DNA from: Nocardia kruczakiae NBRC 101016
Lineage (GTDB): Bacteria > Actinomycetota > Actinomycetes > Mycobacteriales > Mycobacteriaceae
Length of the DNA: 64,000 nt
Direction of reading: 5' to 3'
Assembly: GCF_001612965.1 (NCBI RefSeq)
Contig: NZ_BDBL01000015.1
Coordinates: 62,001 to 126,000, forward strand
In this document: in pieces, positions 1 to 10,421 of the stretch
How positions within the stretch are numbered: the first letter of the stretch is position 1
Layout: every line of letters begins with the position of its first letter
Made by a program: the position numbers and the translations under genes
The notes under the pieces: generated by a model
The model's input: the letters and a program-made list of their open reading frames with translations, nothing else
Told to the model about the DNA's origin: nothing
The model's database searches: none

Positions 1-241
1 ATTCGAACGCCGCGACGAGGGCGGTCATGTCATCCCAATCCAGCATTCCCACGATGTAGTACGGCTCGCCGACTACGGGCTTCACGTCGCGGCTGACGGT
101 GTAACGACGCAGGCCCGGCAGCTTGTTGGCGAGCGGGATATGTACATCCCAATAGTGGTGTTCGAATGCCTCGATGTCGGAAGGGGTTTCGTACATGACC
201 AGGAATCGGGCCGCAGGCTTGGGCGGCGTCGGTGCGCTCAT
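1..241 (-). CDS. EthD-domain protein, 3' end outside window
   Basis: About 80 N-terminal residues are visible; the rest lies left of the window. Residues 27-45 contain the pattern EHHYWDVHIPLANKLPGL, typical of the EthD/REDY family of small dimeric alpha/beta-barrel proteins found beside oxidative degradation genes. The ATG at 241 is preceded by GAGGAG at suitable spacing, which fixes the start. EthD proteins are often of unknown biochemical role; the original member is needed for ether degradation. No partner gene is visible in the window. The family call is secure from the N-terminal half; the substrate cannot be inferred. Confidence 0.75.
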   Translation of the reverse strand, partial: MSAPTPPKPAARFLVMYETPSDIEAFEHHYWDVHIPLANKLPGLRRYTVSRDVKPVVGEPYYIVGMLDWDDMTALVAAFE

Positions 242-466
242 CGGTCGGTCTCCTCGGGTGCTGATGGTCCGGCCGCGTTGTTCGACCGGCTCCACAGTTC
301 CGACGAACGACACCCCACCGGATCGACAGCTCGGCATCGAATTGTGAAACCGGTTTCCCACAGAGTGCGGGCGGTTCCAGCCTCGCCCCCTTACGCATCG
401 ATCAGGTCCGCTCCCCTATGGCTCAGTGCGAGACAGAACCCAGGTCGTGTCTCCCAGTGATTTGAG

Positions 467-613
467 CTATTCGACGATGAGAGCCAGTGTGAATCCGGCG
501 CGGTAGGTCAGGGCGAGCTTGTCGTAGCGAGTCGCGACTGCGCGCCGGTGTTCGGCCTTGTGGAATGCGCGCTCGGCCACGGTGCGTCGTTTGTATTCGA
601 CCTTGTCGATGGC
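467..613 (-). mobile_element. IS5-family transposase remnant (C-terminal scar)
   Basis: Read on the minus strand, 467-613 encodes the last ~48 residues of an IS5-type DDE transposase, including the segment ERAFHKAEHRRAVATRYDKL and a typical YRAGFTLALIV end before a TAG. In-frame stops appear just upstream, so the N-terminal and catalytic parts are gone. The remnant abuts the stub of another gene on the opposite strand, which suggests an old insertion followed by deletion. I saw no terminal inverted repeats. Inactive. Confidence 0.65.
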
Positions 614-710
614 GAGCTACGTCCTGGCCCAGGTGTACCGTATCGACAACGGAAAGCTCGTCGAGCATTGGGAGTATCCGGAGCCGGCCTTTTACCACGC
701 GTGGCGATGA
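609..710 (+). pseudogene. C-terminal stub of an NTF2/SnoaL-like protein
   Basis: A 33-codon reading frame encodes the typical C-terminal strand of NTF2-like/SnoaL-like proteins, including YRIDNGKLVEHWEYPEP, and ends at a TGA at 708. Full family members are 120-150 residues, so the N-terminal three quarters are missing. It starts exactly where the IS5-type scar on the opposite strand ends, suggesting that the insertion and a deletion removed the front of the gene. It is unlikely to yield a folded protein. Confidence 0.55.
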
Positions 711-830
711 GGTCGACTCAGATCTGTTGGGCGGCGCTGCGATTCGCAGGGTCGGCAGACTCCGGACACCTGACCAAGCGCTACGCCCCTAGTGGAGAAG
801 TATCCGGGCCCCCGACGTGAGCGAGGTGAA

Positions 831-1766
831 ATGAAAATGTACCGGCGTCAGCGTTGGACGGCTGACGCGATACCGGATCAATCGGGGCGCACTGTCGTTG
901 TGACAGGCGCTAATTCGGGTATCGGGTACGAGATCGCCGCTGCTCTTGCGCGTCGCGGAGCCCGCACGGTGCTCGCCGTGCGAGACATCGGCGCGGGAGC
1001 CGAAGCTGCCGCCAGAATCGCCGACTCTCAACTCGGCGCTACCGTCAGCGTGCAGCAGCTCGATCTCGCATCCATGCGATCTGTCAGATCCGCGGCCGCC
1101 GAACTGCGCGCAAGCTACCCCCGCATCGACCTGTTGATCAACAACGCGGGGCTGGTCGCGTTTACGAAGGGATCCACCGAGGAGGGCTTCGAACTCCACT
1201 TCGGCGTGTGTCACCTCGGACACTTCGCGCTGACAGGCTTGCTCTTGGATGTTCTGATGAACACACCCGGAGCCCGAATCGTGACCGTGAGCAGTTTCGG
1301 CCACCGCATGGCTGGTGACGGCATCGACTTCGCCGACCCACACTGGCAACGGCGTCCCTACAAGTGGGTACACGCCTACGGCCAGGCCAAGCTCGCCAAC
1401 CTGCTCTTCACATACGAACTCCAACGTCGGCTGGCTGCGGCCTCAGGTACGAACGCCATCGCCGTGGCAGCGCACCCGGGCACGACGAAGACACACCTCG
1501 TCAGAGACGCCCCGATATCCATACGGCTGCAGAACAGACTGCTCGGCAGCTTGCGTCAAGGCGCTGCGATGGGAGCACTGCCGATATTGCGCGCCGCAAC
1601 GGACCCCGCAGTTGCAGGCGGCCAATACTTCGGTCCCGGAGGACTGGGCGAACTACGAGGCCATCCCCGGATCGTCAGCTCGTCTGCCACCTCCCACAAT
1701 GTCCTGCTTCAGCGCAGATTATGGGAGATGTCCGAGGACCTCACCGGTGTTCGGTATTCCGTATGA
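831..1766 (+). CDS. short-chain dehydrogenase/reductase (retinol-dehydrogenase-like)
   Basis: A 311-residue SDR with the cofactor motif TGANSGIG at 25-32, NNAG at 104-107, catalytic Ser154 and the YxxxK pair Tyr183/Lys187. The length, the long C-terminal part and the AYGQAKLANLLF active-site helix match the atypical SDRs annotated as retinol dehydrogenase- or protochlorophyllide reductase-like, which use NADP and act on lipid alcohols or ketones. The ATG at 831 is chosen because GAGG lies just upstream; in-frame codons back to 792 lack family similarity. It converges on the hpnE-like gene only 3 bases away. Substrate unknown. Confidence 0.85.
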   Translation: MKMYRRQRWTADAIPDQSGRTVVVTGANSGIGYEIAAALARRGARTVLAVRDIGAGAEAAARIADSQLGATVSVQQLDLASMRSVRSAAAELRASYPRIDLLINNAGLVAFTKGSTEEGFELHFGVCHLGHFALTGLLLDVLMNTPGARIVTVSSFGHRMAGDGIDFADPHWQRRPYKWVHAYGQAKLANLLFTYELQRRLAAASGTNAIAVAAHPGTTKTHLVRDAPISIRLQNRLLGSLRQGAAMGALPILRAATDPAVAGGQYFGPGGLGELRGHPRIVSSSATSHNVLLQRRLWEMSEDLTGVRYSV

Positions 1767-1769
1767 CCA

Positions 1770-4043
<2,274 letters not shown>

Positions 4044-4047
4044 CCGG

Positions 4048-4105
4048 CGTCGCGCGGTCCCGCCTCGCCGCCCCCCGCGCGGGGCGGGGTGATGTCCGCG
4101 CGACG
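4048..4105. terminator. bidirectional terminator hairpin
   Basis: CGTCGCGCGG at 4048-4057 pairs with CCGCGCGACG at 4096-4105, and the intervening GC-rich sequence can fold into an inner stem (CCCCGCGCGGGG). It lies between the convergent stops of the methyltransferase and the ABC substrate-binding protein, where a two-way terminator is expected. There is no T-run, as is common in high-GC actinomycetes. Confidence 0.6.
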
Positions 4106-4114
4106 AGGCCCGGC

Positions 4115-5080
4115 CTATCCGCCCTGGGGCACGAACTTCGGTTCGGTGAGGGCCTGGTAGTCCGGCAGCGGGGCCGCTTTGTCGAGGGAACCCTGCGATT
4201 TGGCCCAGTCGGCCAGGGTCGTCAGCGTGCCGGCGAGCTCGGAGCGCAGCTGGAGACGGAAGTCGAACTCGGGCAGGATTTTTCGGATGAGGTCGGCCGA
4301 CAGCTGAGTCGAGGCGGCAACCGCGGCGATCGCCGGCTCGGCTCCGGACGTCAGCTGCGTTCCCGCGTCGCCCAGAGCCGCGAAGAAGGAGGTCAGCGCA
4401 TCGGATTTGCGGGTGACGGCGCTGTCGGTGGCCAGGTACAAGCTGTGCTGGCTGTAGGTGCCGCCGACCAGCTCTACCGCGTCGCTGCCGAGCGCGTCGA
4501 TCACCTGGGCCTGGTACGGCTGGAAGATCGCGACCGCGTCCACATTGCGCTGTCCGGCCGCGGTCACCATCGCCTGCGGTGCCACCTGCACCAGTTTCGC
4601 GCCGATATTGCTGTGCGACAGTGCGTTCGACGCGAAGTACGCCGCACTGGTACCCAGCGGCGTCCCGACGGATCGGCCGCCGAGATCCGCCAGCGAGGCG
4701 ATTCCCGCGCTGCGCCGGGCGACGATGCGCGAACCCTCCCAGCGCGATCCGTCGCCGACGATGCGCAGTGCGGGCGAACGGGTCAGCGCCGCCGCGGCCG
4801 GGACATCCGCGGCGGTGGCGATATCGAGTTGGCCGGCGGCGAGCGCCTGCAGCGCCTCGACCCCGGTGGAGAAGTTGACGACCTTCACCTTCACCCCGTG
4901 CCGGTCGAAATATCCGCCCTGCTGCGCCACCGGTACCTGCGCCCAGGAGGGATCGACGACGAAGCCGACGGTGAGGGTGTGCGGATCGGAGTCGTCGGCG
5001 CCGGAGCACGCGGCCAGCGGGACGATCAGCGCGACGAACGCGAGGATTGTGATCAGGGCGCGGGACATCAGTGATTTCAC
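4115..5080 (-). CDS. ABC transporter substrate-binding lipoprotein (sulfonate/taurine type)
   Basis: A 321-residue lipoprotein with a signal peptide and lipobox LAAC, Cys25 being the lipidation site. The mature part (TLTVGFVVDPSWAQVPVAQQ, then GVEALQALAAGQLDIA and the switch to VDAVAIFQPYQ) matches the SsuA/TauA/NMT1 family that captures alkanesulfonates, taurine or thiamine precursors outside the membrane. It is the last gene of a minus-strand operon after the permease and ATPase. The ATPase family and the arylsulfotransferase-like first gene favour an organosulfur ligand; this is inferred, not shown. Confidence 0.85.
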   Translation of the reverse strand: MKSLMSRALITILAFVALIVPLAACSGADDSDPHTLTVGFVVDPSWAQVPVAQQGGYFDRHGVKVKVVNFSTGVEALQALAAGQLDIATAADVPAAAALTRSPALRIVGDGSRWEGSRIVARRSAGIASLADLGGRSVGTPLGTSAAYFASNALSHSNIGAKLVQVAPQAMVTAAGQRNVDAVAIFQPYQAQVIDALGSDAVELVGGTYSQHSLYLATDSAVTRKSDALTSFFAALGDAGTQLTSGAEPAIAAVAASTQLSADLIRKILPEFDFRLQLRSELAGTLTTLADWAKSQGSLDKAAPLPDYQALTEPKFVPQGG

Positions 5081-5141
5081 GGGCTTCTCTTCATCTGCGG
5101 AGGGGTGGAAGGCATTGCGGTACAGGGGCTTCGGAAACGCG

Positions 5142-5900
5142 TCAGAGAACTGAGCGCACGATTCCGAGTTCGTGGTGCAGGTTGCGGCGCAGACCGCTGT
5201 ACCCGGGCTGGTCGGCGAGCGTATCGGCGGGGCGCGGGCGGGGCAGCGGATTCGTGATCAGGTCGACGATCTGCCCGTCGCGCAACACCCCGATGGTGTC
5301 GGCCAGCCGGATGGCCTCGTCCACGTCGTGGGTGACGAAGACGACGGTGCGTTGCAGCCGGGTCCACACATCGATCAGCAGGTCCTGCATGTTGAGCCGG
5401 GTGAGTGCGTCGAGGGCGGCGAACGGTTCGTCCATCAGCATGATGTCCGGTTCACCGGCGAGCATGCGGGCGATGCCGACGCGCTGGCGCATACCGCCCG
5501 ACAACCGGCTCGGCCGCAGTCCGCCGACATCAGGGGGCAGACCGACGAGATCGAGCAGTTCCGCGATGCGATCTCGTCGCTGCCGGACCGCGACTCCGTG
5601 TGCGCGCAAAGCGAATTCGATATTCGCCGCGACGCTCATCCACGGGAACAACACATCGCGCTGGAACGCCACACCTCGACGCGGATCGGGACCGGTTACC
5701 CGCTTCCCCGCGTCGGTGACCGTGCCGGAGGTGGGTGCCAGCAGGCCCGCGAGGCAGTGCAGCAGCGTGGATTTGCCGCTGCCGGAGGCGCCGACGAGGA
5801 CGGTGAACGAGCCGTCGGGCACCGTCAGATCGATACCGCGCAGCGTGGGTCGCTCGGTATCCGGGAAGCGCACCACCAGTTCGTGTGCGGCGATCGCCAT
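5142..5900 (-). CDS. ABC transporter ATP-binding protein (SsuB/TauB type)
   Basis: A 252-residue nucleotide-binding subunit. Walker A GASGSGKST is at 37-45, the Q-loop at VAFQRDVLFPW near 78-87, signature LSGGMRQR at 133-140, Walker B IMLMDEPFAALD at 153-164, and the switch histidine in FVTHDVDEA near 190. The set of motifs is that of the nitrate/sulfonate/taurine importer ATPases. It starts 1 base after the permease stop, so translation is probably coupled. It energises import with the neighbouring permease and lipoprotein. Confidence 0.9.
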   Translation of the reverse strand: MAIAAHELVVRFPDTERPTLRGIDLTVPDGSFTVLVGASGSGKSTLLHCLAGLLAPTSGTVTDAGKRVTGPDPRRGVAFQRDVLFPWMSVAANIEFALRAHGVAVRQRRDRIAELLDLVGLPPDVGGLRPSRLSGGMRQRVGIARMLAGEPDIMLMDEPFAALDALTRLNMQDLLIDVWTRLQRTVVFVTHDVDEAIRLADTIGVLRDGQIVDLITNPLPRPRPADTLADQPGYSGLRRNLHHELGIVRSVL

Positions 5901-5901
5901 C

Positions 5902-6753
5902 TCAGTTCACCTCCTTCGCCCAGCGCACCACCGGAGCGGTCAGCGCTGCGATCGCCAGATCGCAGGCCGCGCCGAGGACGCCGAGCACGATCAGGCAGAA
6001 GATCAGCCGGTCGGCCTGGGAGAACAACTGCGCCTGATAGATCCGATAGCCGATTCCCGCTGTGGTTCCGGTCATTTCGGCGACGACGATCAGCACGAAC
6101 GCCATGGCGGCGCCGACCCGGATCCCGCCCACCACGTCGGGCGTCGCCTCCGGTAGCACGATCCGGGTGAGCGTGTGGCATCGGCTCGCACCGAGACAGC
6201 GCGCGGCCTGCAGATAGTGCTCCGGCGTGCCGGCGAAGCCGGAGTGACTGTTGATCCATACCGGGACGAACACGCCCAACGCGATGACCAGCACCTTGCT
6301 GTTCTCGCCGAGCCCGAACCACAGAATGGCCAGCGGGACCAGGCCGATGGTCGGAATCGGTGAAAGCAGCCGCAGCACGGGCTGCAACACCGCGCGCCCT
6401 GTTCGGGTGGTCGAGGTGGCGATCGCGGCGAGCACGCCCACGGCCACGCCGACCACGAGACCGAGCAGTGCGCGCTGCAGACTCGCGGCGATATCGGGCA
6501 GTAGCAGACCGTCGCTCCACAGCGCCTGCCCCGCGCGCGCGATCTGCGACACGGTCGGAAACAGCTGGCGCGGAAAGCTTCCCGATGCGGCCACCAGCGA
6601 CCACGCGAGTGCGGCCAGCACCAGCCCGGCCGCGGTGCCGCCGACGGTCCGCCAGTGCCGCGGCAGCCGTGCGAGACGGATGCGATCGCGGCGTGGCGAT
6701 GCCGGGGCGGGTGGCCCGGCGGTGTCCGGTGTGGTTCGCAGACTCGATGTCAT
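5902..6753 (-). CDS. ABC transporter permease (SsuC/TauC type)
   Basis: A 283-residue inner-membrane protein with about six hydrophobic segments. The EAA loop is visible as GASRCHTLTRIVLPEATPDV followed by GIRVGAAMAFVLIV, the BPD_transp_1 signature of sulfonate/nitrate permeases. It follows the arylsulfotransferase-like gene by about 50 bases and is adjacent to the ATPase gene. It forms the membrane channel of the importer; ligand as for its binding protein. Confidence 0.88.
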   Translation of the reverse strand: MTSSLRTTPDTAGPPAPASPRRDRIRLARLPRHWRTVGGTAAGLVLAALAWSLVAASGSFPRQLFPTVSQIARAGQALWSDGLLLPDIAASLQRALLGLVVGVAVGVLAAIATSTTRTGRAVLQPVLRLLSPIPTIGLVPLAILWFGLGENSKVLVIALGVFVPVWINSHSGFAGTPEHYLQAARCLGASRCHTLTRIVLPEATPDVVGGIRVGAAMAFVLIVVAEMTGTTAGIGYRIYQAQLFSQADRLIFCLIVLGVLGAACDLAIAALTAPVVRWAKEVN

Positions 6754-6805
6754 GGGTCGAACTTCCTCGCGTGGATGATCGGCGGCGCGGCCGGTGAGAA
6801 CCGGA

Positions 6806-8137
6806 CTAGACGCCCGGAGAAACAGTGCCGCGCAGGTCGACGGCGACCGGGGCGGATCGCGGCGCGCCGATCGGCACCCAGTCGAACGGAACCGCCTGCG
6901 CCCGATAGACCATCGGCGTCCTGCTGAGGCGGTCCACGCCGGGCACGCGCGGCTCCCGGACCTCCGGTTCGCCCGCGACGCCGAGCCCCTCGTAGGGCGA
7001 GACGTACTCCCAGACCACCTGGCCCTGTGGCGTCACCTGGAATATGCGCCCCTGCATACCCTCGGTGATCAATGTGTTGCCGTTGGGCAGCCGCTGCGCG
7101 TTGCTGACGAACGAGCTGAAGAAGGTCCACGACGGCAGACCGGAATCCTCGGCGGTGTACTGCCAGACGATCTGACGCGTCGACGGATCCACTTCCAGCA
7201 CACGGGATCCCGCGTAGATACCCAGCGGCGCCGGCGGATAACCGGCCCCGCCCTGGTTGTCGAAGATCAGAATGTTTCCGGCGCCCGGCAGGCCGTCGGC
7301 GATGAGGTGCGGATTGTGCTGCCCCGAGATCTGATCCAGCGGCCGCGGCACCTTGTGCGCGTTGATCCGCTGATGTTGCGCTCCGGCCTCGGCGTCGAAG
7401 TACGGGCCCAGCCGCCACACAACGGCTTTCGTCGTCTTGTCGATCAGGGCGACGACATTGGCCTTGCGGCAGCTGATGAGGATGTTGTCCGGGTGGAAGA
7501 CCGTGTGCGGGTCCGCGCGGTGCCAATGATTGGGGCCCAGCGTTTTCGCGCTGTTGATCTCCAGGTAGCCCCACGGATCGTCCGGATCGCGAAGTACCGT
7601 GGCCCGCAGCGCATCCCAGCCGGCCTCCGAAAACCCCAGCTCGCGCAGATGGTCACCGGCGCGCCACTCCCACACGATCGCCCCGTCGGGATCCACCTCG
7701 TAGAGTCCTTGATCGCCGACCGGATGGGGGCCCAGACCGGGCACGACCCGTGGGATGGTGACCAGCAGCAGCCGGTTGCCGTTCGGCAGCAACTCCCAAT
7801 CGTGGTTCTGCCGGGCGGCGCCGCCGGGCGCCTCCCGCCCCCATTCCCATATCCTCTCCCCCGACCAGCTCAGTTGTCCCACAGTGCGATTGGCGTAGAT
7901 GCCGCCGCGTGGGTCGTCGCCCGGCTCGAGTTGTACCCCGACGTCGCCGAGCCGGCCGTCGTTGAGGGCGGGGTCGAGAATGCGCGGCGGCACCCCGGCG
8001 AACGGCCACTCCCGATGCACGTCGCCGTGGAGATCGATGAGCCGGGTGACACCGTCGGCTCCGGTGAAGAGGATGTAACTGTCGTGCGCCGGCTCCGGGT
8101 CGTGGTAGGTGACGCCTGTGAGTCGTACGAAGGCCAT
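6806..8137 (-). CDS. arylsulfotransferase (ASST)-like protein
   Basis: A 443-residue protein with repeated beta-propeller strands and ASST-type features: NHDWELLPNGNRLLL, HRADPHTVFHPDNILISCR, and SFVSNAQRLPNGNTLITEG. Family members transfer sulfuryl groups from aryl sulfates to phenols through a histidine intermediate, usually in the periplasm. No signal peptide is visible here, unlike the enterobacterial enzymes. The ATG at 8137 has GGAGTGA upstream; a GTG 7 codons earlier at 8158 is a weaker alternative. It heads the operon with the sulfonate-type ABC importer, which suggests a sulfate-ester or organosulfur scavenging role (inference). Confidence 0.72.
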   Translation of the reverse strand: MAFVRLTGVTYHDPEPAHDSYILFTGADGVTRLIDLHGDVHREWPFAGVPPRILDPALNDGRLGDVGVQLEPGDDPRGGIYANRTVGQLSWSGERIWEWGREAPGGAARQNHDWELLPNGNRLLLVTIPRVVPGLGPHPVGDQGLYEVDPDGAIVWEWRAGDHLRELGFSEAGWDALRATVLRDPDDPWGYLEINSAKTLGPNHWHRADPHTVFHPDNILISCRKANVVALIDKTTKAVVWRLGPYFDAEAGAQHQRINAHKVPRPLDQISGQHNPHLIADGLPGAGNILIFDNQGGAGYPPAPLGIYAGSRVLEVDPSTRQIVWQYTAEDSGLPSWTFFSSFVSNAQRLPNGNTLITEGMQGRIFQVTPQGQVVWEYVSPYEGLGVAGEPEVREPRVPGVDRLSRTPMVYRAQAVPFDWVPIGAPRSAPVAVDLRGTVSPGV

Positions 8138-8193
8138 GCAGTTCACTCCATCAGTCACAGGTTGAGCGAGCGTGTCGCCGATGTTACGAATCT

Positions 8194-8243
8194 AATCGAT
8201 TTGCGCCGCAGATCAGCCGCCCGGAGACTGTAATGATCCGGAT
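8194..8243. promoter_or_regulatory. candidate LacI-family operators in divergent promoter
   Basis: The 155-base region between the ASST-like gene and the LacI gene contains two palindromes with a central CG, the usual core of LacI-family operators: AATCGATT at 8194-8201 and ATCCGGAT at 8236-8243. Spacing and position fit control of both divergent genes by the LacI protein. The sites are short and could occur by chance. Confidence 0.35.
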
Positions 8244-8292
8244 GATTTCAAGTCTGGCCGAGCGAGGGCGAACCGCTGAGAATGGAGCGAAT

Positions 8293-9321
8293 GTGACTGT
8301 CAAACGCGCGACTCTCGCCGATGTGGCCCGCCGGGCCGGTACCTCCACCGCAGTGGTCAGTTACGTACTCAACGACGGCCCGCGGCCGGTCTCGGAGTCG
8401 ACGCGTGCCCGGGTGGTGGCCGCGTTGGACGCGCTCAACTATCGACCGGATCGGGCCGCGCGAGCGCTGCGCCGGCCACGACGGTGGCGGCACCTCGGAC
8501 TGCTCGTGCCCGATGTGCGGATGCCGCTGTTCGCCACTCTGGTCGGGCATATCGAGGCCGAGGCGCGACGACGCGACCATCTGACCCTGATCGGCAACAC
8601 CGGTTACGACCCGGAGCGGGAGATCGAATTCGCCTCCGCCTTCACCGATTCCGGTATCGAGGGGCTCATCGTGGTGGGCGGTGCCAACGGCCGTGCCACC
8701 GCAGACCTGTGCCGAAACGCGCGCATCCCGATCGTGTGGGTCCACAACAATCGTGACGAGGTCGAGCCCGACGTCGTGGGCGCCGACCACATCCGGGCCG
8801 GCGCCTCGGCGACCCGGCATCTGACCGACATCCATCGGCGCGGTGATGTCGTGTTCGTCGGCGGCTTCACCGCCGGCGAGGTGGCGCACGGCGACCGCGA
8901 GACGGTCGCACAACGATACGAGGGATATCGGTCGGTCGTCGGCTCCGAGCGGGCGCGCCGGATCGCCACCGATCTCACCCCCGCCGGCGCCTATCACGCC
9001 GTCGGGCGCTATCTGGCCGACAACCCGGCCCCCGATGGGCTGGTCGTCGGCACCTACGCGCAGGCCGCCGCGGCCCTGCGCGCGGTCGCCGACGCGGGGT
9101 TGCTCGTCCCCCGGGACCTCTCCGTGGTGGGCTACGACACGGATACCGCCGACACCTATGCGGCGGTCACACTCACCGCCGTTCGGCAGCCGATCGACCT
9201 CATCGCACGGCTGGCGCTGTCCCGCGTCCTGGATTCGGACGAGACGCAGCCGCCCGGCCCGCCGGAACCGATCGTGACCCATCTGGCGATCGGCGAAACC
9301 TGCGGCTGCTCAACCCGATAG
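8293..9321 (+). CDS. LacI-family transcriptional regulator
   Basis: A 342-residue repressor. The N-terminal helix-turn-helix (ATLADVARRAGTSTAVVSYV, ~6-25) and hinge helix (SRRVRAAL-type, ~45-60) are followed by a periplasmic-binding-protein-like sensor domain. The GTG at 8293 is chosen because GGAG lies at 8284-8287; an upstream ATG in frame at 8233 adds 20 residues with no family similarity. It is divergent from the ASST-ABC operon, the probable target. The inducer would be a small ligand bound by the C-terminal domain, possibly an organosulfur compound (inference). Confidence 0.9.
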   Translation: MTVKRATLADVARRAGTSTAVVSYVLNDGPRPVSESTRARVVAALDALNYRPDRAARALRRPRRWRHLGLLVPDVRMPLFATLVGHIEAEARRRDHLTLIGNTGYDPEREIEFASAFTDSGIEGLIVVGGANGRATADLCRNARIPIVWVHNNRDEVEPDVVGADHIRAGASATRHLTDIHRRGDVVFVGGFTAGEVAHGDRETVAQRYEGYRSVVGSERARRIATDLTPAGAYHAVGRYLADNPAPDGLVVGTYAQAAAALRAVADAGLLVPRDLSVVGYDTDTADTYAAVTLTAVRQPIDLIARLALSRVLDSDETQPPGPPEPIVTHLAIGETCGCSTR

Positions 9322-9322
9322 G

Positions 9323-9345
9323 GCCGGGCCCGGTCCGGGCCCGGC
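9323..9345. terminator. bidirectional terminator
   Basis: GCCGGGCCCGG at 9323-9333 and CCGGGCCCGGC at 9335-9345 form a perfect inverted repeat that folds with a small central loop. It lies between the convergent ends of the LacI gene (stop at 9321) and the DUF2382 gene (stop at 9361). Confidence 0.7.
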
Positions 9346-9360
9346 TCACACCATCGGTGC

Positions 9361-10161
9361 TCAGCGTTCGTCCGGGTAGCGACGATCGTCGAAGCGCCGC
9401 GGATCGGTACCCTCGGTGTCGATGCGCTCCTTGCGCACGGTGTCGCCGACGGTCTCCTGTTCCTCGACGTCGTCGACGGCCAGGCGCACCCGCTCGACCG
9501 GCACCGTCTCCTTGTCCACGGTCACCCGGTCACGGTGCAGGGTGACTTCCTGTTCCTCGTCGCCCAGAGAGGTCTGGCCGTACGCGCCGGCGTCGGTGAC
9601 CGGTTCGCGTTCCACACGGACCTCTTCGTGGCTGGTGGGCACCGTCACGGTCTGATCCTCGGTGACGACGTACTTGCGCAGGCGCGCGGTGCCGACCTCC
9701 TCACGCTGCGTATCGACGTTCAAGCGTTCCTCGGAACGGATCAGGCCCTGGTCGCCGGTGGCGGCGTGGCGGCCGGACGGGGCGGCATCGGGACGCGCGG
9801 TCCCCTGCCCGTCGCGCATCGCACGGCCGTAGGCGTCCCAGCCGGAGTGGTTCGGGTCGACGTGATAGTGGCGGAACAGCTGTTCCTCGCCCTCGCGGCT
9901 GATGTGCCCGTCCTGTTCGACGGCGGGCGCGGATTTGACCATTTCCTTGTCCACATTCACCCGCAGCGCGTCGGACTGCGGATTGTGCTGCGCCCCGACC
10001 AGCGGGACCAGCGAATCGTGGCGGAACAGTCCCGTGGACACCGATGCCCAGGTCGGCGAACCGGTTTCGTTGTTGACGTAGATGTTCTTGACCTTGCCGA
10101 TCTTGTCGTCGTGCGAGTCGTACACGGTGCTGTCCATCAGAGTGTCGAGCTGTCCGGTCAT
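9361..10161 (-). CDS. PRC-barrel and DUF2382 domain protein
   Basis: A 266-residue acidic soluble protein. Residues ~8-85 form a PRC-barrel (GKVKNIYVNNETGSPTW), and residues ~150-250 form a DUF2382 domain with the repeating pattern VRVEREPVTD, LHRDRVTVDKE and PVERVRLAVD. These proteins are common in Nocardia and Deinococcus and are usually linked to envelope or general stress; no enzymatic activity is established. ATG 10161 follows GAGGAGAG. Monocistronic, with its own terminator. Confidence 0.88.
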   Translation of the reverse strand: MTGQLDTLMDSTVYDSHDDKIGKVKNIYVNNETGSPTWASVSTGLFRHDSLVPLVGAQHNPQSDALRVNVDKEMVKSAPAVEQDGHISREGEEQLFRHYHVDPNHSGWDAYGRAMRDGQGTARPDAAPSGRHAATGDQGLIRSEERLNVDTQREEVGTARLRKYVVTEDQTVTVPTSHEEVRVEREPVTDAGAYGQTSLGDEEQEVTLHRDRVTVDKETVPVERVRLAVDDVEEQETVGDTVRKERIDTEGTDPRRFDDRRYPDER

Positions 10162-10421
10162 GGTTGCTCTCCTCTCGATCGGATGAGATGGATTCACGGG
10201 GAATACGCCGGCGTGGGCCGGCTGTCGCCCCCGGCAGCCCAGCATGTTCGGCTACACATCGGCAGGTACCCGGCAATCATTCAGCGAAACCCGCGGCACA
10301 GGCATGAACTTCGATTTCATCCGGATCTCCCGGGTCGTTCACGCGCCCGCAGCACCGCCGCGGCACACCGATCTGATCTGTGGCGCTTTCGGATCTGCGC
10401 GGCATAGCCGCCGATCACTCG

